Assembly: GCA_963780715.1 (NCBI GenBank)
Contig: CAWADK010000020.1
Span: forward strand, 62,001 to 126,000
DNA: 64,000 nt
Direction: 5' to 3'
Source: JALORV01 sp963780715
Lineage (GTDB): Bacteria; Pseudomonadota; Gammaproteobacteria; Burkholderiales; Burkholderiaceae_F
Both the position numbers and the translations under genes were made by a program. The notes under the pieces are model-generated. The model saw only the letters and a program-made list of their open reading frames with translations. It did no database searches and was not told the DNA's origin. Position 1 is the first letter of the stretch, and the number at the start of each line of letters is the position of its first letter. Of this stretch, positions 39,198-47,723 are shown piece by piece.

Positions 39198-39544
39198 TAC
39201 GCGAGCCGGTTTAGGATGAGAATCGAAATGATCAGGCCGTAGATCGCGATGCCTTCGGCCAGCCCGACGAAGATCAGCAGTCGACCGAACAGGTCAGGCT
39301 TCTCGGCGAGCGCGCCCACGGCAGCGGCCCCCAGCTTGGCGACTGCGTAGCCGCCCGCCAGCGACGACGCGCCGGTGGCAAGTGCCGCTGCCAGCAGCCC
39401 CCAACTCCAGGCGTCGGGCGGCAGTCCGGTCCGGCCGGCGGTCTGCGCCATCGCGACCTCCGGCAGGGCGATCAGAGCGGTGCCGAGGGCTGCCAGGATG
39501 GCCGCTCCGGCGATCAAGAGCATGGGAACGGCAAATCGACGCAT
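39197..39544 (-). CDS. V/A-type ATPase subunit K (proteolipid c-ring)
   Basis: 115 aa. An N-terminal signal-like helix (about residues 7-34) precedes two membrane helices, TM1 about 47-78 and TM2 about 89-113, as in the Thermus proteolipid. TM2 carries the ion-binding Glu in GLAEGIAIYG. The residue after it is Gly, not Ser/Thr, and TM1 has no Gln at the matching height, the pattern expected for proton rather than sodium coupling. The GALAEKPDLFGRLLIF loop between the helices is conserved. c-ring subunit. Confidence 0.88.
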   Translation of the reverse strand: MRRFAVPMLLIAGAAILAALGTALIALPEVAMAQTAGRTGLPPDAWSWGLLAAALATGASSLAGGYAVAKLGAAAVGALAEKPDLFGRLLIFVGLAEGIAIYGLIISILILNRLA

Positions 39545-39553
39545 GGTGACTCC

Positions 39554-41356
39554 TCAGAGATCAAGAATGACGGGCGGCGCGGCCAGAGGCCTGAACTCGC
39601 GCCCCTCGGGACGGAAGAAGCGCGTGAAGAACTCGAACAGCACCAGACGGGTAGTCTGGATCGATACGACCATGCCTTCGACGACCAGGATCAATACGTT
39701 GCCCAGAACGAGAATGAGGCCGTAGACGTAGGCATTGCCGCCGGCATCCGCCAGTGCAATGACGGCCGAGCACAAACCCGCGTGCGCCAGCGCAAACGCC
39801 CCGACGCGTGCGAACGACAGTGTGTTGATCAGCACCTGCACGGTGTGCTCGAGCAGTTCTCCCAGGGCGCCGAACGCGGCGCCAACCCGCGGGTGCTGTA
39901 TCACCGCGGCGACGACAGCCCAGACGACCCCGGCCGCGGCGATCCAGCCGCCGACCGGCGTCACGAAAGCGGCCAGCGCGCCGCCGTAGGTCAGCAGCAC
40001 CGGTGCGTCCTCACGGATCCAGTCCGGCAGCTGTCGCTCCCACCAGGCCTCGAGCGCGCCCAGCAGCAGCCCCAGCATCAGCAGCGCGGCGCCACCGACA
40101 ATCGGCACCAGCAGCACCGGCAAGGGATGCTCGATCGGATGCAGCCACAGCGGCGCTATCAGGTCCTCGCGACAGAACACGCTGCCGAAGACAAATCCGA
40201 AGATTGCGGCAGCGATGCCGCCGGGAACCAGCAGGCGCAGCACGGGCATCCGGTGGCGCAGCATCCATCCGGCCGCGGCGAGAACCAGTCCCTGTCCGAC
40301 GTCGCCGAACATGTAGCCAAAGATGACCGGCACGGCCAGCGCGAGCAGCGTGCTCGGGTCCGCTCCACCGGTGCCGGGCATGCCGACCATCTTCGTGAAG
40401 ACCTCGAACGGCTGGGCCCACCAGGGATTGCGCAGTACAAGCGGTGGACGCACGCCGCGCGGCGGGCGCGGAAAGGTGGCGATTGCGCGCGCGTCGCAGC
40501 TCTCCAGGGCGCGCACCAGCCGCTCGCGGTCCGCGGTCCATCCGGTGATGCGGGCAAACACGTCGCCATGCTCGATCGCGCCACCGTGCTCGAAGCACCA
40601 GGTCGCCAGTGCGATGTCGCCCAGTGCACGGGGCAGGTCGTGCTGTTCGGACAGCGTGGCCAGTTGCCGGCGAAGCTGGTCGATCGTCGCCTGCGCCTCC
40701 GCGCGCTTGTCCTGGACCAGCGCGAGGTTCGCCTTCGCGCTGGGCTGCAGCCAGTCCGGAAAGTGCGCGCGCCGACCGTTGACTTCCGCCACGGCGCGGG
40801 CAATCGCCTCGATCGCCCCGGGCGCGCCCAGCGCCAGCAGGAGCCGCTCATTGGCCGTTGCGGCGAAGCGGGCGATCGTATCGGGCGGCAGGTCGATGTC
40901 CACGCCAGGCGGCAATGCGAACAGTGCCGCCGTGATGCCGTTGCTGGCCTGCGCTAGTGCCGCGAAGTCGATACGGCTCTCCGCCATCTCACGCAGCGCG
41001 GTGGCTGCCAGTTCGAGTTCCGTGGCCTCGGCCTCTGCGATCTGCAGGGCGCGCACCGCGTCATCGGCTTCGGTCGCCCAGGCCCGCGTCACGCCGATCC
41101 CGTCGGCCAGCGCCTGCGCCGGAGCGCGCCGTTCCGCGCGGTGCGCCGTCGACGGACGCGGCCAGTAGGGGCGGTACTTGCGGGCAAGCGCGTTGAATTC
41201 CTTCAGCAGCTCCGGCGGCAGGGTCGAGCCGGGCGGTGGCGTCTCGTGCCATTCAACTTCCGCGCAGCCCGCGGCGGCGAGTGCTTCCAGCGCAACGAAG
41301 GCGTCGTCCTGCCCGATGACGATCTCGAACCAGGCGCATGGCTGCGGTCGGATCAT
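39554..41356 (-). CDS. V/A-type ATPase subunit I (a-subunit, membrane stator)
   Basis: 600 aa from ATG 41356. The N-terminal soluble half (residues about 1-330) has the family's two coiled-coil arms. The C-terminal half has about seven to eight membrane helices including VPVIFGYMFGDVGQGLVLAAAGWM, followed by INTLSFARVGAFALAHAGLC. This last segment contains the essential Arg that faces the c-ring Glu (SFARVGAF). Overlaps the C gene by 4 nt. Confidence 0.93.
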   Translation of the reverse strand: MIRPQPCAWFEIVIGQDDAFVALEALAAAGCAEVEWHETPPPGSTLPPELLKEFNALARKYRPYWPRPSTAHRAERRAPAQALADGIGVTRAWATEADDAVRALQIAEAEATELELAATALREMAESRIDFAALAQASNGITAALFALPPGVDIDLPPDTIARFAATANERLLLALGAPGAIEAIARAVAEVNGRRAHFPDWLQPSAKANLALVQDKRAEAQATIDQLRRQLATLSEQHDLPRALGDIALATWCFEHGGAIEHGDVFARITGWTADRERLVRALESCDARAIATFPRPPRGVRPPLVLRNPWWAQPFEVFTKMVGMPGTGGADPSTLLALAVPVIFGYMFGDVGQGLVLAAAGWMLRHRMPVLRLLVPGGIAAAIFGFVFGSVFCREDLIAPLWLHPIEHPLPVLLVPIVGGAALLMLGLLLGALEAWWERQLPDWIREDAPVLLTYGGALAAFVTPVGGWIAAAGVVWAVVAAVIQHPRVGAAFGALGELLEHTVQVLINTLSFARVGAFALAHAGLCSAVIALADAGGNAYVYGLILVLGNVLILVVEGMVVSIQTTRLVLFEFFTRFFRPEGREFRPLAAPPVILDL

Positions 41357-42186
41357 GACGCGGTCGGCCGGGCGCGCAGCACGAACTCGCCCTGCAGGCG
41401 CTCCAGATCGAGCGCAAACAAGGCCAGGTAGGCGAACAGGGCCGAGGGCTGCAGCGCGGCGCGGCGCACGTGGGCAGCCAGGCGCATTGCGAGGGACTGT
41501 CGCGCGCTGGACGCATCCGGAAGGGACAGGGTGCCGAAGCGCAGCACGTGCGTGCGCAACATCTGCGCGATATGGTCCAGTCCGGCGACGACTTCGCTCG
41601 ACTCCTCGGGCCACCGCATACGCCACTCGCGCTCCCACGCGGCGAGCGCCGTGTGCAGGCCGTGCCCGGCGCGCAGGCGCTTCAGAGTGCGGACCAGCGG
41701 TTCGTCACGGTGGCCCGTCGCGTCGACCTCTACTGCCCGGACCGCAGCCGCTATCGGGGCAAGCGGCCCGCTGGCCAGAGCGTTCCGGCGCTCGGCCGCC
41801 GTCGCAAGCGCATAGCGAGCCAGCTCGGGATCGCTCGCCAGCCAGCGCGGCGGGCGCTCGTCGGAAAGCAGATGCACGAGCGCGGGAAGGTCGCTGAGGA
41901 AGCGCATGAAGCCGACCGCACTTTGCCAGCGTTCCGGGCTCCAGGCCGCGACCTCGTCGACACGCGTGCGCCATTGTTGCCGGAAGGCATGCTCGATGGC
42001 GTCTCCTTCGCCTGTCACGGGGATGCCGCTGACGATCGGAGCGGCGATCGAGGCGCGCACGGTTTCGAGCAATGCTGCAACGGTGCGCGCGGAATGCACC
42101 TGCTGCCACAGGCGCTCGTCCGGTCGCTGCGCGAGCCGAGCCGCGACACGCGCCTGCGCGTACTCGAGAGACAGGCCACTGATCAT
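41353..42186 (-). CDS. V/A-type ATPase subunit C-like (d subunit)
   Basis: 277 aa, helical, with AYAQARVAARLAQ-type opening and no membrane segment. Bacterial/archaeal C (the eukaryotic d homologue) is a funnel of helices connecting rotor shaft to c-ring. Sequence similarity is low; its order (just before I) and size support the call. Overlaps the first gene by 4 nt and the I gene by 4 nt. Confidence 0.7.
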   Translation of the reverse strand: MISGLSLEYAQARVAARLAQRPDERLWQQVHSARTVAALLETVRASIAAPIVSGIPVTGEGDAIEHAFRQQWRTRVDEVAAWSPERWQSAVGFMRFLSDLPALVHLLSDERPPRWLASDPELARYALATAAERRNALASGPLAPIAAAVRAVEVDATGHRDEPLVRTLKRLRAGHGLHTALAAWEREWRMRWPEESSEVVAGLDHIAQMLRTHVLRFGTLSLPDASSARQSLAMRLAAHVRRAALQPSALFAYLALFALDLERLQGEFVLRARPTAS

Positions 42187-42530
42187 GCTGAGCCTCCCGC
42201 GAGTTCGTCCGCCAGCCGGTCCAGTGCGCGCGCCAGTCGCTGAGGTTCGTCGGCCGCGGGACCGGCCGGCTGCTGCAGGGCAGCGCGCTCGCGGTTCAGT
42301 TCGTCTATACGGACGCGAATGGCGGCATCGGTCCAGCGGTGCACGGCCGCCGCGCGCTCTGCGGCACGTTCTGCAATTGCATGCGCCCGCGCGCGCGCTG
42401 TCTGGCGCATCGCTTCCGCGTCTTCGGCGCACCGCGCGACGGCCTCGCGAGCAGTCCGCTCGGCCTCGAGCACTCGCACGATCGCGTCGTCCACCGGCGC
42501 GGTGGCTGCGGTGTCGACGGGCGTTGCCAT
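42183..42530 (-). CDS. V/A-type ATPase subunit G/H-like (peripheral stalk coiled coil)
   Basis: 115 aa, start ATG 42530. Nearly all is one Ala/Arg/Glu-rich coiled coil (residues about 18-100, REAVARCAEDAEAMRQTARARAHAIAERAAERAAAV). This is the usual appearance of the G/H stalk subunit, which heterodimerises with E. First gene of the operon. The call is from composition and position only. The 290 nt upstream up to the divergent RraA-like gene should contain the operon promoter. Confidence 0.65.
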   Translation of the reverse strand: MATPVDTAATAPVDDAIVRVLEAERTAREAVARCAEDAEAMRQTARARAHAIAERAAERAAAVHRWTDAAIRVRIDELNRERAALQQPAGPAADEPQRLARALDRLADELAGGSA

Positions 42531-42819
42531 CGCGTCCGACCTTTCCTTCCGCTTCGGAGATGGGCCAACTGCGCAACTTTCGCCCCTCTTTATAGGCGCG
42601 GCGTCCTCGGGGTCGCTTGCGTCAGAACAAGCGTCCGGGGCTGCCGGACCCTGGGGCAGGCCGGATCCTTGCGTCGACACAAGCTGCATGCGCTGACCTG
42701 GCCAGCGGTCCGGGCGCTGGCAGCGGCACAGGGTGCCGCATCGTCGTGGTTCGCCGCGTTGCGAGCGCCATGGCTGCCGCGGCTTGGGTGAAAATCCGCG
42801 CTTCGTCTCTCACAGCGGG

Positions 42820-43528
42820 ATGACCATGACTCTCCGGCCACTGCAACGCCTGCCCGACGCCGTGCTGCGCGGCTACCGGGAACTGCTCAAGTTCGACTCC
42901 GCGACCTGCGCACTTGTCCGACTGCATGGGGCGCTTCGGAGGCATGACAGCAGACATGCGCCCGCTGTTCGATGCCATCCGCTTTGCCGGACCGGCGGTG
43001 ACGGCACGGACGCTGGCGAGCGACCTGGCGGCCGTGTTCAAGGCGATCGATGTCAGCGAACCGGGTGACGTCGTCGTCGTCGATGCCCACGGTTCACGCG
43101 ACACCGCCTTCTGGGGCGAGAACATGACGATCTCCGCGCAGAATCGGGGCGTGGCCGGAGCCGTCATCGACGGCGCGTGCCGCGACGTCGTTGAGATCCG
43201 GCGACTGAAGTTCCCTCTGTTCAGCAAGGGCGCCGTGCCGAATGTCGCGGCCATTGCGGGTTATGGCGAAGTCAACGTCCGGATCCAGTGCGCAGGGCAG
43301 GCGGTCGCGCCCGGCGACATCATCGTGGCGGATGAAAATGGCATCGTCGTCGTACCGGCTGCCGCGGCAGAGGATCTGCTGCATAGAACCCGCCGGCTGC
43401 TCGAGACGGAGCACGTGCTGCAGGAACGGCTGCGGGATGGCGCTACGATCGGGGAACTGGTCGAGATCGACAAGGTGTTTGCATCGACCTTCGACTACCA
43501 GAGTCGGGCGCTGAAGAAGGGCACTTAG
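42820..43528 (+). pseudogene. RraA-like (HMG/CHA aldolase family) protein, frameshifted
   Basis: Joining the two frames yields about 235 aa with the RraA fold: FDSATCA-LSDCMGRFGGMTADMRPLF, GDVVVVDAHGSRDTAFWGENM, GVAGAVIDGACRDVVEIRRL and PGDIIVADENGIVVVP. Members are 4-hydroxy-4-methyl-2-oxoglutarate aldolases or oxaloacetate decarboxylases, not true RNase E regulators. The break is at 42913, one surplus base. The metal and Arg/Asp active-site residues (GACRD, D/E of DENG) are intact. Divergent from the V/A-ATPase operon. Confidence 0.75.
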
Positions 43529-44678
43529 GCGCCGTATCTGATGCTCGGCTGAAGGCCGGTCAGACGGTCTACATCAAGGCAATGGCGAAAGTGCGCGCGT
43601 CGTGCCGCAGTGACTCCGCGGTTCAATCCGCATGCTCTGGTCTCGTCAACGACAGTTCATCGGAACCAGTTCGACTCGGTCGATTCGAGACTCGGAGACC
43701 GCGTCGGGGCGGCGCTTCCATTACCGGGTACGGCAGACGCACCTTGAAGCGCTAACTCACGCGGCTGACGAGGCGCGCCGTGGAGATGAAGGCGGACGGC
43801 GGCGCACTCTGGGTGGTCTGCGGCCTCGAAAAGGGGAGGTGATGATCAGCGCCCGGTGTTGTGCTGCGCCTTCCGCTGCATCGAGAAATGTCACGCGGCG
43901 AACCGGCGATCGCGCTGCTGGCGGCGGCGAACCCGCGGCTGCAGCGACGACGTCCCGATTCTGAACACCGAGCAGGGCGCTGGTGCGCCACCATCCCGCG
44001 GCTACCAGCGAACCCGCACCTGCTGCCAGGCCACGGCCGAAGCGCATTCGTTGGCGATTGAGCAGTTGAAACAACAGACCAGCGATTCCGCACACGCCGA
44101 TGAGTCCGATGCTCAGCCAGAAGCCGCATGCAATCAGTGCACGTCGGTCTCGGATTGCTCAGTTCAGGAGTGGTACCCGCAACTTCGATTGAGCTATTCA
44201 CAGGCTCGCCTTTCAAGTTGGTATTACGGACATGCCGTTCGAACCCGCGTGGTCCCGGAAGGACGGCTCACCCGGCTGCGGAGCTAGCGGCTGCGAAGAA
44301 TTCGTCGACGTCAGCTGGCGAATCGATGGGGCGATGCACAATTGCACGATGAAAGCTGCGCTACCGCCTGTCCAATCGCCGTTTCAAAGAACGGCATCAG
44401 CACTTCCGTTGAATCAAGTAACCGGTTGATGCAAAACGTCTTTTAAGCCCTGAGATGTGGCCTTTGCCAACGTAGAACGGGGACTCAGGTTTCACCAGGA
44501 GCGGGCGCGGCAGCAACGTGCAGGCTGCTCGCTGGCCAATCGACGTGCTTGGACAACAGCCAGCAACGCCCGACCAACTGTTGCAGCTGGTCAGGAGTGA
44601 CGAACCCCAGCGCCAGCGCTCGACCGAACGACTTGAGGGCGACGACGCGGCTTCAGCGGCGCTGCGCAGCAACGCGTG
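43529..44678. other. Poorly coding stretch, no gene supported
   Basis: About 1.15 kb. On the minus strand, 43757 to about 44158 reads through as a membrane-like peptide with one strong helix (CGFWLSIGLIGVCGIAGLLFQLL) and a Gly/Ala-rich segment, but no start codon with a ribosome-binding site precedes it. Between about 44510 and 44672 the minus strand has GRALALGFVTPDQLQQLVG, a protein-like stretch also lacking a start. Both may be remnants or frameshifted genes. No tRNA, IS end or repeat was identified. Confidence 0.4.
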
Positions 44679-45342
44679 TCAATCGCTGGCAGTTGGCAAG
44701 CCCGCGAGGCGCCACTCCGGCAACCCATCCTGCATTCGGCGTGCCTTCAGGCCCTTCTTACGCAGCAGGTGCACGGCGTCGTACGACATCAGGCAATACG
44801 GTCCGCGGCAGTACGCGACGACTTCCTTGCGCCTGGGCAGTTCCGCCAGTCGCTTCTCCAGCTCGTGGATCGGGATGTTGACTGCCCCGGGCACATGTCC
44901 GGCCGCAAACTCCTCCGAGGGGCGCACATCGAGCACCGTCACGAGGCCGCGCTTCGCGCGCTGCAGCAGCTCGGCGGCAGGCACCGGTTCCATCTCGTCC
45001 TTGGCCGTGAAGTACAGCCGGACGATGCGGTCGACATCTGCGAGGTAGGCCTGCCCGGCCGCGCCGAGCGCGTGAAAGAGCGCCGCACTTCGTCGCCGGC
45101 CAGCCGGTACCTCACGAACTGGGCCTCTTTGCGGCCGACGATCAGTCCGGCCTGCTTGAGCTTCGGCAGGTGCTGCGACGCGTTGGCGACCGTCGCGCCG
45201 GTCAGCGTGGCGAGTTCGTCCACGCTGCGTTCGCCCTGCGCCAGCAGCTCCAGAAGGTCGAGCCGCACTGCGCTGGACAGCGCGGTGCCGATACGCGCGA
45301 GGTTTGCAAAGACCTCGGCTTGGGATTGACGGTGGTTGACAT
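44679..45342 (-). pseudogene. ArsR-family repressor fused to a rhodanese domain, with two frame breaks
   Basis: Reconstructed length is about 221 aa. The ArsR winged helix is evident (IGTALSSAVRLDLLELLAQGERSVDELATLTGATVANASQHLPKLKQAGLIVGRKEAQFVRYRLAGDEV). A rhodanese domain follows with AELLQRAKRGLVTVLDVRPSEEFAAGHVPGAVNIP and the active-site Cys in YCRGPYC. The fusion family responds to reactive or reduced sulfur; two close cysteines (CRGPYC) suggest thiol sensing. Frame breaks lie near 45323 (a C missing in a CCC run, coding strand) and 45083 (a G missing). A perfect operator stands 20 nt upstream of the start. Confidence 0.85.
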
Positions 45343-45361
45343 GGATCTCGCTCCAGGCCTA

Positions 45362-45385
45362 GTATTCAAGCGAGTACTTGAATAC
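45362..45385. promoter_or_regulatory. Perfect palindromic operator of the ArsR-rhodanese repressor
   Basis: GTATTCAAG-N6-CTTGAATAC: nine matching bases on each side, six-base spacer, midway between the divergent ArsR-rhodanese and sterol-desaturase-like starts (45342 and 45441). ATTC and GAAT half-site ends resemble the ArsR-type sulfide/persulfide sensors (BigR/SqrR), though spacing differs. Confidence 0.8.
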
Positions 45386-45440
45386 AAGATTACCAGACGG
45401 CAGCCTATCACCGCTGCCCGACCCCAAGGGAAGGTCTGCG

Positions 45441-46110
45441 ATGGGCGATACGCTGGCCGTGGTCGAGCCGGTGCTGCGCTTCGGTGCGTTCGTGGGCGTA
45501 TTCGTCCTCGTTGCGCTGTGGGAAGTGCTTGCGCCGAAGCGGGCGCTGCGGTTCAGCCGCGCGCAGCGCTGGCCGCACAACGTCGGATTGATCGTTCTGA
45601 ATGCCGGGATCCTGCGGCTGGTGGCTCCTGGTGCCGCCATCGCCGTGGCCTGGCGGGCGAGGCCCATGGCTGGGGAATTTTCAACGTCCGACGTTGCCGT
45701 CCTGGGTGACGATCCTCATCGCGGTAGTCCTGCTCGACCTGGCCGTCTACTTTCAGCAGGTCCTGTTCACGCGTGCCGGCGCTGTGGCGCCTACACCGTG
45801 TGCACCATGCCGATGCGGACTACGACGTGACCACCGGTCTGCGCTTTCATCCGGTCGAGATCGTGTTGTCGCTCGGCATCAAGTGCGCAGTGATCGCCGC
45901 GCTCGGCGCCCCGGCCGTTGCCGTACTCGCATTCGAAGTGCTGCTCACCGGATCATCGTATTCAACCGCAAACGGAGCCTTCGGCGACGGGCCGCTGGCT
46001 CATCGTCTCGCCGACTGCACCGCGTGCACCATTCGGTCGTCCAGCGAGCTGAACAGCAACTTTGGCTTCAACCTGCCATGGTGGGAACGCCGTGAACTTA
46101 CCGCGAGTCA
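45441..46110 (+). pseudogene. Sterol-desaturase-like (fatty acid hydroxylase superfamily) gene, heavily frameshifted
   Basis: Starts cleanly at ATG 45441 (MGDTLAVVEPVLRFG...WEVLAPKRALRFSRAQRWPHNVGLIVLNAGILRLVAPGAAIAV) and then jumps frame at least four times (near 45665, 45685, 45775 and 46000-46030). Together the pieces give the family's di-iron histidine motifs: HRVHHADADYDVTTGLRFHP, and later HRVHHSV in another frame, plus NFGFNLPWWER. Multi-pass inner-membrane protein family. Damage this dense in 600 nt looks like real decay or a low-quality patch. Divergent from the ArsR-rhodanese gene and under the same operator, so a sulfur-related regulon is possible. Confidence 0.7.
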
Positions 46111-46471
46111 CCGGCCGACGTGCCGGCGCTCTTCTACGTTCGTCCGAGGACGCGCGAGAACGCGTTGACGCTCGAGGAACTGAAACGACTAGGCATCAAC
46201 CCGCAGAGCGTCACGGAAAGTCTCGGCCAGTTCACCAAAGGCTGGGTGTGCGAAGACCGTGGCCGGATCGTCGCATTCTCCATGGCCGATTGCGCGACGG
46301 GAGAGTTCCTGGTCATCGCCGTACTTCCGGCGTACGAGGGAAGGGGCGTCGGCGGCAGGCTCATGGGCTTGGCCGAAGGAGTGGCTCGCGGCAGTCGGGC
46401 TGCTGTCCAACGACAAGGTGCGCAAGGATTTCGAGGCGCTGCGCGCGACGATCAAGTCCGGAGGCAAATGA
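46096..46471 (+). pseudogene. GNAT-family N-acetyltransferase, damaged at start and middle
   Basis: TYRESPADVPALFYVRPRTRENALTLEELKRLGI is a GNAT N-terminus; EDRGRIVAFSMADCATGEFLVIAVLPAYEGRGVGGRLMGLAEE carries the acetyl-CoA loop Q/R-x-x-G-x-G/A as GRGVGG. The first codon lies about 46092-46096 and needs one base removed (AA to A) for GTG ACT TAC. Near 46378 one surplus G shifts the frame from GLAEG to the correct C-terminus EWLAAVGLLSNDKVRKDFEALRATIKSGGK. The stop overlaps the next gene (ATGA). Substrate unknown. Confidence 0.65.
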
Positions 46472-46822
46472 TGACTGCGACGCTGCTCATCCTGAACGAT
46501 CCCCCGTACGGAAGCGAGCGAAGCTACAACGCTCTGCGCCTAGCGCGCGCTCTCCTTGAGAAGGGCGCAGGAAACGTGCGCGTCTTCCTGATGGGTGATG
46601 CAGCCTCCTGCGCACATGGAGGACAAAAGGTCCCTCAGGGCTACTACAACATCGCTGACATGCTTGGCGCGGTCATTCGCCGTGGCGGCGCTGTCTCAGT
46701 ATGTGGTTCATGCATGGATGCGCGAGGACTCACGACGGATGCACTCGTACCTGGCGCTGAACGCGGCTCGATGGACATCGGGTCACTGGACCGCTGACGC
46801 TGACAAGGTCATCGTTTTCTAG
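46468..46822 (+). pseudogene. DsrE-family protein, frameshifted near its C-terminus
   Basis: 117 aa once repaired. MTATLLILNDPPYGSERSYNALRLARALLEKG is the DsrE/YchN fold opening. The conserved cysteine loop VCGSCMDARGL is present, with a possible persulfide-carrying Cys. Near 46780-46782 one surplus G in GGG turns the family C-terminus HWTADADKVIVF into another frame and brings an early stop. GGAGG is 3-6 nt upstream of tandem ATGs. Its place under the ArsR-rhodanese repressor suits sulfur-relay or persulfide handling. Confidence 0.8.
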
Positions 46823-47138
46823 CGAGAGCCGATGGCTCATGTCGGGCAGCGACTGTCCTTTCGAGTTGCGGACTGCCCTATAGCGGGATCAGACAGTCGC
46901 GTGCGCTGACCACGGGCGACTCACGCTGGCGCGAACTCCTGCGCACGCTTCGCGGACGTCCAACTCGGTTGAACGCGGACGAGTTCTGATCAGGATCGCG
47001 AGCTGACGCTGTCGCCCTTTGCGTGCAGGTGATCACCTACGCACGCCGGTACGGTAAGTACGGCTCCTCTTGACTTCGCTTCCAAGGCGTGGGTCGTGCG
47101 GGACCGACGGCGACAAGTCAGTACCCATAGAATGAGCC
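46823..47138. other. Non-coding gap before yaeQ
   Basis: About 316 nt with no supported gene, repeat, tRNA or clear hairpin terminator. The closest thing to a signal is a weak AT-richer stretch just before the yaeQ start. Confidence 0.45.
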
Positions 47139-47690
47139 ATGGCCCTCCGAGCTGCAATCTATCGCGCTGAACTTTCCGTCGCGGACATGGACCGCGGCGT
47201 GTTCGATCAGTACACACTGACCCTGGCGCGCCATCCGTCCGAAACCGAGGGGCGCATGATGGTGCGGCTGCTGGCGTTTGCCATGCACTCCGACCAGGCG
47301 CTGGCGTTCGGTCGCGGCCTGTCGACCGAGGACGAGCCCGACCTGTGGAAGCGCGATGACACCGGCGTCATTGATCTATGGATCGATGTCGGCCTGCCGG
47401 ACGAGCGGGACGTGCGCAAGGCCTGCGGCCGCGCGCGCGGCGTGGTGGTGCTGGCCTACGGCGAGCGCCGCACCGAAGCCTGGTGGGAGAGCAACGCCGC
47501 TGCAATGAAGCGACTCGGGAATCTGCGTGTCTACACGCTGCCGGACCAGGACACCGAGGCATTGCAGTCGCTGGTCGCGCGTTCGATGAAGCTTGCCTGC
47601 ACGATCCAGGACGGCCACGTGTGGCTGGCGACGGACACGGACTCCGTCGAGGTCACACCGGTCATTCGCCAGATGCCTGCGACTGCTTGA
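47139..47690 (+). CDS. yaeQ: YaeQ family protein
   Basis: 183 aa, the family length. MALRAAIYRAELSVADMDRGVFDQYTLTLARHPSETEGRMMVRLLAFA is the invariant YaeQ opening; LWIDVGLPDERDVRKACGRA and VYTLPDQDTEALQSLVARSMKLACTIQDG are also conserved. YaeQ has a PD-(D/E)XK-nuclease-like fold; its biochemical role is not settled. Intact, opposite strand to hypX. Confidence 0.93.
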   Translation: MALRAAIYRAELSVADMDRGVFDQYTLTLARHPSETEGRMMVRLLAFAMHSDQALAFGRGLSTEDEPDLWKRDDTGVIDLWIDVGLPDERDVRKACGRARGVVVLAYGERRTEAWWESNAAAMKRLGNLRVYTLPDQDTEALQSLVARSMKLACTIQDGHVWLATDTDSVEVTPVIRQMPATA

Positions 47691-47723
47691 TCCTGCGTCG
47701 CGCGGCGGACCGCTGGGGTCGGC

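Noticed and set aside
43600..43640. GGTTCAATCC, resembling a tRNA T-arm
   Set aside because: The flanking bases give only a 4-bp stem with a 6-nt loop and no acceptor or anticodon arm can be folded.
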